Notes under the pieces: model-generated
Told to the model about the DNA's origin: nothing
The model's input: the letters and a program-made list of their open reading frames with translations, nothing else
Databases searched by the model: none
Made by a program: the position numbers and the translations under genes
NCBI GenBank assembly: GCA_900552955.1
Contig: USBO01000133.1
Coordinates: 1 to 5,014, forward strand
DNA: 5,014 nt
Reading direction: 5' to 3'
DNA from: an uncultured Alistipes sp.
GTDB taxonomy: Bacteria > Bacteroidota > Bacteroidia > Bacteroidales > Rikenellaceae
Part shown: positions 1-5,014 of the stretch, one piece after another
How the letters are laid out: each line of letters opens with the position of its first letter
How positions within the stretch are numbered: the first letter of the stretch is position 1

Positions 1-1772
1 ACGCGCGCAGGCGCACGTTTGTCGGTCTGCCTCTCGATGGCCGTGTCGACCATGCGGTGGAAGGACCCGTAGAAGGCGTCGATCATCTTGTCCCACGTGA
101 TGTCGCCCTCGGCCACGCGGTCGAACTCCTTCTCGACGTTGGCCGTGAAGTTGTAGTCGATGATCGGCGCGAACTGCTGCTCGAGGTAGTCGTTCACCAG
201 CATCCCGATGTCGGTGGGCTGCAAGCGGTTCTTCTCCTTGCCGAAACTCTCGCTCAGCGTCTTGGCCGACACCTTGCCGCCCGCCAGCGTCAACTGCTCG
301 TAGGAGCGTTTCTGCCCCTCCTTGTTCTGCTTGACTACATAGCCGCGGTTGATGATCGTCGTGATGGTCGGCGCATAGGTCGACGGACGGCCGATACCCA
401 GCTCCTCGAGCCGCTTGACCAGCGACGCCTCGTTGTAGCGCGCCGGCGGCATCGTGAAACGCTGGGTGGCCGTGATGGACTGATAGAGCACCTCGTCACC
501 CGCCGCGAGTTTGGGCAGCAGGCCGGCGCTGTCCTCGGCCGGCTCCTCGTCGGTCGACTCCGAGTAGAGGCGCAGGAACCCGTCGAAACGAACCACCTCG
601 CCCGTGGCGACGAACTGCTCGCGGCGGCTGTCGACCGCAATGGCGATCGTCGTGCGATCCACCTCGGCCGAAACCATCTGCGAAGCGACCGTGCGCTTCC
701 AGATCAGGTCGTAAAGACGCTTCTCGGCCGGCGTGCCCTCGATCGTCTGACGGTCGATATACGACGGACGGATCGCCTCGTGCGCCTCCTGCGCGCCTTT
801 GGTCTTGGTCTTGTAATTATGGCAGGCCGAATAGTTTTCGCCGTAGAGTTTGGTGATCTGCTCCTTGCACTGCGCCAGCGCCAGCGACGAGAGGTTCACC
901 GAGTCGGTACGCATGTAGGTAATCAGACCCTGCTCGTAGAGGTGCTGCGCGACGGACATCGTCTGCGAAACCGACATTCCCAGCTTGCGGCCCGCCTCCT
1001 GTTGCAGCGTGGAGGTCGTGAAGGGAGGCGCAGGATAGCGTTTTACGGGCTTCTCCTCGACTTTGGCCACCGTGAAGTTCGCGCCGATGCAGCTCTGAAG
1101 GAATGCCTCGGCCTCCTCGCGCGATTCGAATCGGGTGGGCAGTTCGGCCTTGAACAGCGTCCGCTCCTCGTCGCCGGCGGGATAGAACTGCGCAACGACA
1201 CGGTAATAGGGGGTCGACCGGAAGGCGATGATCTCGCGTTCGCGCTCGACGAGCAGCCGCACCGCCACACTCTGCACGCGCCCCGCCGACAACGACGGCC
1301 GCACCTTTTTCCACAGCACGGGCGACAGCTCGAAGCCCACCAGACGATCCAGCACGCGCCGCGCCTGCTGGGCGTTGACCAGATTCATGTCGACCGTCCG
1401 CGGGTGCTCGATGGCCTCCAGGATGGCCCGCTTGGTGATTTCGTGGAAGACGATCCGTTGCGTCCCCTCGACCGGGAGACCCAACACTTCGGTCAGGTGC
1501 CATGCGATGGCTTCTCCTTCGCGGTCTTCATCGGAGGCGAGCCACACGGTGCGATCCTTCGCGGCGCGGGTCAGCTCGTCCACCACCTTGCGTTTATCCT
1601 TCGGGATCTCGTAGACCGGCGCGAAACCGTCGGTCAGATTGATCCCCAGATCCTTTTTCGATAAGTCGCGGATATGGCCGAAGCTCGATTTGACCACGAA
1701 ATCCTTGCCCAGGAACTTCTCGATGGTCTTGGCCTTGGCCGGCGACTCGACGATAACTAAATTCTCCTGCAT
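1..1772 (-). CDS. topA: DNA topoisomerase I (type IA), 3' end missing
   Basis: Type IA topoisomerase. It relaxes negative supercoils by cutting one strand through a tyrosyl-DNA link, passing the other strand, and resealing. The frame is open from the start codon to the left edge, giving about 590 residues. Bacteroidota TopA is usually near 780, so the C-terminal zinc-finger or basic repeats lie outside the window. The Toprim domain opens with NLVIVESPAKAKTIEKF (catalytic Glu9) and carries SDEDREGE (Asp81, Asp83, Glu85, metal binding). Next come LSAGRVQSVAVRLL, then GLITYMRTDS with the catalytic Tyr286, KGAQEAHEAIRPS, and later RLEELGIGRPSTYAPTI. All key residues are present. I chose the ATG at 1772 (MQENLVIVES). 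An in-frame ATG three codons upstream at 1781 (MNTMQENL) is equally possible, but it would leave only about 6-9 nt of leader behind the predicted promoter. No Shine-Dalgarno site is visible, as is normal for this phylum. Function is certain; only the start is open. Confidence 0.97.
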   Translation of the reverse strand, partial: MQENLVIVESPAKAKTIEKFLGKDFVVKSSFGHIRDLSKKDLGINLTDGFAPVYEIPKDKRKVVDELTRAAKDRTVWLASDEDREGEAIAWHLTEVLGLPVEGTQRIVFHEITKRAILEAIEHPRTVDMNLVNAQQARRVLDRLVGFELSPVLWKKVRPSLSAGRVQSVAVRLLVEREREIIAFRSTPYYRVVAQFYPAGDEERTLFKAELPTRFESREEAEAFLQSCIGANFTVAKVEEKPVKRYPAPPFTTSTLQQEAGRKLGMSVSQTMSVAQHLYEQGLITYMRTDSVNLSSLALAQCKEQITKLYGENYSACHNYKTKTKGAQEAHEAIRPSYIDRQTIEGTPAEKRLYDLIWKRTVASQMVSAEVDRTTIAIAVDSRREQFVATGEVVRFDGFLRLYSESTDEEPAEDSAGLLPKLAAGDEVLYQSITATQRFTMPPARYNEASLVKRLEELGIGRPSTYAPTITTIINRGYVVKQNKEGQKRSYEQLTLAGGKVSAKTLSESFGKEKNRLQPTDIGMLVNDYLEQQFAPIIDYNFTANVEKEFDRVAEGDITWDKMIDAFYGSFHRMVDTAIERQTDKRAPAR

Positions 1773-1789
1773 CGTATTCATTTATATAT

Positions 1790-1820
1790 GCGAAAACCTA
1801 AGTATCGCACTTAGGTTCGC
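1790..1820. repeat. Inverted repeat in the topA upstream gap (operator or hairpin)
   Basis: AACCTAAGT (1795-1803) and ACTTAGGTT (1809-1817) form a perfect 9-bp inverted repeat around a 5-nt centre. It can extend by a further GCG/CGC pairing (1790-1792 with 1818-1820) across a 2-nt bulge. It lies between the DUF4270 stop and topA, covering the spacer and part of the -7 element of the predicted topA promoter. It could be the binding site of a dimeric regulator. It could also be a transcript-end hairpin for the DUF4270 unit, but only four T's follow the stem on the minus strand before CGC, so it is a poor intrinsic terminator. The repeat is directly visible; its role is inferred. Confidence 0.6.
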
Positions 1821-1823
1821 AAA
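1793..1823 (-). promoter_or_regulatory. Predicted Bacteroidota-type promoter of topA
   Basis: On the minus strand a TTTG (-33 element, 1820-1823) is followed after exactly 19 nt by TAGGTTTT (1793-1800). The latter matches the Bacteroidota -7 consensus TAnnTTTG at every fixed position except the last. Transcription would start near 1787-1790, some 15-18 nt before the ATG at 1772. This would let topA be expressed independently of the upstream DUF4270 gene. It is a consensus match only; no transcript data are available. Confidence 0.5.
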
Positions 1824-1842
1824 AGCATGTGTTCCGCCCTCT

Positions 1843-3432
1843 CTATTTTATCAGCGTATAGGTCAGTTCCATGTGGATCGGGGCGTTCTCGCCGACGCGG
1901 ATGCCGCCCTGCAGCGCCACACGGTTGAAGGTGAACAGATCGCCCGCCGCCGGCGCCAGATAGAGCTTCATGAGCCGCTTCTGAGCATCGGTGTACTGCC
2001 GCTGCCCCGTCGCCGGATCGACCGGCGCCTCCTGATACGCACGCCACAGCCGCTGGATATGCCCCGAGATGTCGAGCACGTAGCAGCCCAGACTGCGGTT
2101 CAGATAACCGCCGTAGGGGAGCGTCACGTCGTACTGCTGCTCGTACGTGTAGGCATAGTCGGCCACGGGCGTCAGCCGCTTGTAGTCGGTGTAGAGCCCC
2201 AGCCGGCTGATCGACGCATCGAAACGGTCGATCACCTTCTGCGGGAAACCCTGCTCCCAGCCGCCGTCGGTCACGCCGTCGACGTAGATCGAGAGCAGCG
2301 CCTGATTGATCGCCACCGAACGGTAGCCGGCACCTTTCTGCTCGTCCTGCAAGGTGCCCAGCACCGACATGAATTCGTCGGTGAGCGACAGCTCGACGAG
2401 CGCGCCGCCCATGCCCTCGACGAAACCCAGCTCGAAGGGCTGCTGCGGCACAACGGTTCCGCCGCCGGGCTTCTCGACGATGGCCGCGTAGTCGATATAG
2501 CGCGTACTGGTGCGCCCGACCGTATTGATCGAGACGTTGCCGTAAGCAGGCGCATACTCGTCGTAGAAATAGAAGAGCGTCTGCAACGTGTCGCGGATAA
2601 GCGTCGCGTCGATCGAATCGCGGTTACGCCCGTAGAGCATCAGGCCCGATTCGCTGAGCGTGGTGCCGAAGGCCGCACCGAAGGTGCCGTCGAACTCGAG
2701 CGGCAGAATGGCCAGTCCGCAGAAATAGTTGACCCACAGCGAGTCATTGACATATACCGTCGAATCGTTCTTGTACTTGCCCGCCTGCAGCATCAGCTCC
2801 GCGACATAGTCCAGTCCGTCGGAGGTCGGCTCCAGCGTGACGGCCGTCGTGGCGGGGCCCGTCGTCCGGCCGTCGGGAAAGGTGAAGGTAAAGAGCGGCC
2901 GGCTCTCGTCGACGCATCCCGCCTCCACAGGATCGAAGCTCGTGAAGAAGGTCGTATCGGCCGCACCGTCGGCGTTGCCGTCATGATCCTTCAGGTAGTC
3001 GTTGTTCAGGATGCGGTAGACGCCGAAGCGCTGCGGCTCGAGCGTATCGCCCGCATACGACGACACGCTGATGAGCAGCTGCATCGAGTCGAAGATCGGC
3101 CGGTAGCCGTACCAGTTCTTGCGGTCGGAGACCGACGCCCACAGATACTGCGTCAGGAATCCGGCCTTGCGCATGCCGAACGTGTCGCTCTTCGTCGTAC
3201 CGAAGTAGCCGTAGGAGAGATTGGACGATTTGACGGAGTCGCTCATGAACATCCGCGCCTCGAATCCCTTGCGGATGCTCTGCAGACGCATCTCCATCTG
3301 CTGACTCCCCGGCACGAGTTCGTACCCGAGCGTGTCGTCAACCTCCGTGCAGCCGGCAAAGGTCAGCATTCCCGCCACGCCCAGCACCAGAACGGCGTTG
3401 AGCCACTTGCGAACGCCTCTATAATTCTTCAT
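1843..3432 (-). CDS. DUF4270-family envelope lipoprotein
   Basis: Predicted lipoprotein of 529 residues; no enzymatic or binding function is known for the family. The N-terminus is a classic lipoprotein signal: a basic start (MKNYRGVRKW), a hydrophobic stretch (about residues 11-25), then TFAGC with the lipidated Cys28. Acidic residues follow at once (TEVDD), resembling the surface-export signal described for Bacteroidota lipoproteins, so exposure on the outer leaflet is plausible. Family-like features include DTLGYELVPG just after the signal, YFGTTKSDTFG (about 76-86) and FVEGMGG (337-343); the rest looks like a beta-rich secreted protein. I chose the ATG at 3432 because it starts the signal peptide directly. 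An upstream in-frame ATG at 3510 would add 26 residues including six consecutive Arg, all of it inside the upstream gene. The first 14 nt overlap the end of the GT5-like gene, which suggests translational coupling and co-expression. The family call is from memory of its pattern; the lipoprotein call is firm. Confidence 0.85.
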   Translation of the reverse strand: MKNYRGVRKWLNAVLVLGVAGMLTFAGCTEVDDTLGYELVPGSQQMEMRLQSIRKGFEARMFMSDSVKSSNLSYGYFGTTKSDTFGMRKAGFLTQYLWASVSDRKNWYGYRPIFDSMQLLISVSSYAGDTLEPQRFGVYRILNNDYLKDHDGNADGAADTTFFTSFDPVEAGCVDESRPLFTFTFPDGRTTGPATTAVTLEPTSDGLDYVAELMLQAGKYKNDSTVYVNDSLWVNYFCGLAILPLEFDGTFGAAFGTTLSESGLMLYGRNRDSIDATLIRDTLQTLFYFYDEYAPAYGNVSINTVGRTSTRYIDYAAIVEKPGGGTVVPQQPFELGFVEGMGGALVELSLTDEFMSVLGTLQDEQKGAGYRSVAINQALLSIYVDGVTDGGWEQGFPQKVIDRFDASISRLGLYTDYKRLTPVADYAYTYEQQYDVTLPYGGYLNRSLGCYVLDISGHIQRLWRAYQEAPVDPATGQRQYTDAQKRLMKLYLAPAAGDLFTFNRVALQGGIRVGENAPIHMELTYTLIK

Positions 3433-4216
3433 AGAACTTATTGTAATTATCGAATCCCTCCGCCTCCGGCGCCTGGCACTCCAGAACCGGTTTTCCGCTG
3501 CGGCGCGCATATTCGGCCGTCACGGCGTCGACGTTCTGCGAAGCGAGCACGATACCGTCGGCATAGTCCATAACGAAACGCATGAGGTTTTGGTATGAGG
3601 GATCGTCGAGAATTTTCAGTCTCTCATCCTGAACGCCTTCGTGCTCGATCTTGGCGCGGAAGCCGGCATCGAGCGTCCCCGCGAAGGCATCGTCGTAGAG
3701 CGAGACGACGATCTTCACGTTGCGGAAGACGTTCACCTTGGCGAACCTGTGCTTGAGATAGATCGGAACGACGGCCGAGAACCAGCCGTGGCAATGCACG
3801 ATCGAGGGACTCCAGCGCAGCCTCTCGACCGTCTCGAGCACGCCGCGCGCAAAGAAGATCGCGCGTTCGTCGTTGTCGGCGAACCACCCCTCATCGTCCG
3901 ACAGCACCGCCTTGCGGGTGAAATAGTCGTCATTGTCGATGAAGTAGATCTGCACGCGGGCCGCAGGAATCGAAGCCACCTTGATGATGAGCTGATGATC
4001 GTTGTCGTCGATGATCAGGTTTCCTCCCGACAGCCGGATCACCTCGTGAAGCTGGTTGCGGCGCTCGTTGATACAACCGTAACGCGGCATGAACGTCCGA
4101 ATCTCGTTCCCCCGCTCCTGCATCGCCTGCACCAGCTGCCGGCACAGCACCGACTGTTCGGACTCGGGAAGATAGGGGGAAATCTCCTGACACACGTATA
4201 ATATCTTTCCAGCCAT
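3419..4216 (-). CDS. Glycogen/starch synthase N-terminal-domain protein (short GT5-like)
   Basis: A 265-residue cytoplasmic protein resembling only the N-terminal Rossmann half of GT5 glycogen/starch synthases (full enzymes are about 470-500 residues). Matching parts in order: KILYVCQEISPYLPESEQS (4-22), MQERGNEIRTFMPRYG (32-47), YFIDNDDYFTRK (91-102), FADNDERAIFFARGVLE (112-128), and PSIVHCHGWFSAVVPIYLK (137-155). Two things argue against synthase activity. The Lys-Thr-Gly-Gly motif that binds ADP-glucose in GlgA is replaced by PESEQS, and the C-terminal nucleotide-binding domain is absent. The usual Asp-Trp after the central His is here Gly-Trp (HGW, 143-145). Similar short proteins are often annotated glycogen synthase in Bacteroidota, so this appears to be a natural form rather than a fresh truncation; no frameshifted remainder follows, and a DUF4270 gene begins within its last codons. 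I chose the ATG at 4216; an in-frame TTG two codons upstream is less likely. A Bacteroidota -7 box lies about 20 nt upstream. The fold call is confident; the function is unknown. Confidence 0.85.
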   Translation of the reverse strand: MAGKILYVCQEISPYLPESEQSVLCRQLVQAMQERGNEIRTFMPRYGCINERRNQLHEVIRLSGGNLIIDDNDHQLIIKVASIPAARVQIYFIDNDDYFTRKAVLSDDEGWFADNDERAIFFARGVLETVERLRWSPSIVHCHGWFSAVVPIYLKHRFAKVNVFRNVKIVVSLYDDAFAGTLDAGFRAKIEHEGVQDERLKILDDPSYQNLMRFVMDYADGIVLASQNVDAVTAEYARRSGKPVLECQAPEAEGFDNYNKFYEEL

Positions 4217-4235
4217 CGTCAATGGGTTTATTTTA

Positions 4236-4243
4236 CAAAGGTA
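4236..4243 (-). promoter_or_regulatory. Predicted -7 element for the GT5-like/DUF4270 unit
   Basis: The minus strand reads TACCTTTG, a perfect match to the Bacteroidota -7 consensus TAnnTTTG. It is followed by an A-rich leader (AAAATAAA), ending about 20 nt before the ATG at 4216. The expected start of transcription is near 4230-4233. No TTTG lies at the right distance upstream: the T run at 4258-4262 is too close, and the -33 region is GC-rich. The promoter is therefore supported by its -7 half only. Confidence 0.55.
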
Positions 4244-4294
4244 GTGATAATTTTCCGAAAAACCGCGCCGGGCCGCAAATCCGCCCCGCCGCCG

Positions 4295-5014
4295 TCAGAG
4301 GATCAGCATCGCGTCGCCGTACGTCCCGAACCGGTAGCCCTCCTCGCGCGCCGCCTTGTAGGCGTTCATCACGCACTCATAGCCGCCGAACGCAGCCACC
4401 ATCATCAGTTGCGTGGAGTAGGGCAGGTGGAAATTCGAGACCATGGCGTCGGCCACGGTGAACTCGTAGGGCGAGAAGATGAACTTGTTGGTCCACCCTT
4501 CGGCAGCGTTGATCGTACCGTTGGTCGAAACGACCGTTTCGAGCGTGCGCATGACCGTCGTGCCGATCGACACGACCTTGCGGCCGCCGAGCTTGGCGCG
4601 GTTGACGGCTGCGGCCGTCTCGTCGTCGACGAGATACTGCTCGGAATCCATCTTGTGCTTCGACAGATCCTCGACGTCCACCGTGCGGAAGTTGCCCAGA
4701 CCGGCATGCAGCGTGACGAACGCCCGCTCGACGCCGCGGATCTCCATGCGCTTCATCAGGTGTTTCGAGAAGTGCATCCCCGCCGTGGGAGCCACCACGG
4801 CACCCTCCTTTGCGGCGAAAATCGTCTGATAGCGTTCGCTGTCCTCCGGCTCGACCGTCTCGCGCACCCAGCGCGGCAACGGCGTCTCGCCCAGCTTGAA
4901 GAGCGCCGCCTTGAACTCGTCGTAGTCGCCGTCGAAGAGGAAGCGCAGCGTGCGGCCGCGCGAGGTGGTGTTGTCGATTACCTCGGCCACCAGCAGGTCG
5001 TCGTCGCCGAAATA
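4295..5014 (-). CDS. queA: S-adenosylmethionine:tRNA ribosyltransferase-isomerase, 5' part missing
   Basis: QueA transfers and rearranges the ribosyl part of S-adenosylmethionine onto 7-aminomethyl-7-deazaguanine at the tRNA wobble position, making epoxyqueuosine, the penultimate step of queuosine synthesis. The frame is open from the right edge to the TGA at 4295-4297, giving 239 residues. QueA is about 345-350 residues in this phylum, so roughly the first 110 are outside the window. Visible signatures in order: [29 protein letters not shown] (E. coli has PTAGLHF), [66 protein letters not shown] and the terminal DAMLIL. The order and spacing match intact QueA, with no frameshift. Internal GTG or ATG codons near 4990 are not starts, since homology continues through them to the edge ([12 protein letters not shown]). 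The stop lies 78 nt from the start of the GT5-like gene, which has its own promoter, so queA is probably a separate unit. No role links it to its neighbours. Confidence 0.97.
   Translation of the reverse strand, partial: YFGDDDLLVAEVIDNTTSRGRTLRFLFDGDYDEFKAALFKLGETPLPRWVRETVEPEDSERYQTIFAAKEGAVVAPTAGMHFSKHLMKRMEIRGVERAFVTLHAGLGNFRTVDVEDLSKHKMDSEQYLVDDETAAAVNRAKLGGRKVVSIGTTVMRTLETVVSTNGTINAAEGWTNKFIFSPYEFTVADAMVSNFHLPYSTQLMMVAAFGGYECVMNAYKAAREEGYRFGTYGDAMLIL

Noticed and set aside
57..1664. Plus-strand open frame of 535 codons
   Set aside because: It lies antisense to topA, whose catalytic motifs are complete. The translation is Arg-, Leu- and Asp-rich with no recognisable domain, as expected for a shadow frame opposite GC-rich codons.
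3433..3510. Extended start for the DUF4270 gene at ATG 3510
   Set aside because: It would put 26 residues with six consecutive Arg in front of a clean lipoprotein signal peptide, and would lengthen the overlap with the upstream gene to about 90 nt.
1639..3573. Plus-strand open frame of 644 codons
   Set aside because: It spans the topA 5' end, the whole DUF4270 gene and the end of the GT5-like gene in antisense. The product is low-complexity and Arg/Val rich with no domain. The minus-strand lipoprotein with a clean signal peptide explains the region.
3641..4201. Plus-strand open frame of 186 codons opposite the GT5-like gene
   Set aside because: It is a shadow frame. The minus-strand protein has clear GT5 family signatures over the same bases.
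4258..4294. Possible intrinsic terminator after queA (GC-rich stretch then TTTTT on the minus strand)
   Set aside because: There is a T run after GC-rich sequence, but the best stem I can pair is only about 4 bp (GGGC/GCCC) and a further GC-rich stretch separates it from the T run. That is too weak to call.

Overview
The window looks like chromosomal housekeeping DNA from a GC-rich member of the Bacteroidota, probably a gut Rikenellaceae (Alistipes-like) organism. Three things support this: a lipoprotein of the Bacteroidota-specific DUF4270 type, a QueA whose C-terminal half closely resembles Bacteroides QueA as I remember it, and promoter-like sites of the Bacteroidota form (TTTG, about 19-21 nt, TAnnTTTG) with no clear Shine-Dalgarno sites. 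The genus is an inference from base composition and protein character, not from a search.

All four genes lie on the minus strand, so transcription runs from high to low coordinates. In that order they are: the 3' two thirds of queA (queuosine tRNA modification; its start lies beyond the right edge); a 265-residue protein matching only the N-terminal domain of GT5 glycogen/starch synthases; a 529-residue DUF4270 lipoprotein; and most of topA (DNA topoisomerase I; its 3' end lies beyond the left edge). The long plus-strand reading frames are shadows of these genes.

The short GT5-like gene and the DUF4270 gene overlap by 14 nt and almost certainly form one translationally coupled unit. It is driven from a TACCTTTG -7 element just upstream of the GT5-like gene. 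The GT5-like protein lacks the C-terminal GT-B half and has lost the Lys-x-Gly-Gly motif, so calling it a working glycogen synthase is doubtful. This pair of a degenerate cytoplasmic sugar-nucleotide-type fold and an envelope lipoprotein is the least understood part of the window.

topA is separated from the DUF4270 gene by about 70 nt. That gap holds a well-formed Bacteroidota promoter, and a perfect 9-bp inverted repeat lies across its spacer and the start of the -7 element. I see no RNA genes, insertion sequences, CRISPR arrays or phage-like genes, and no gene-free stretch longer than 300 bases.
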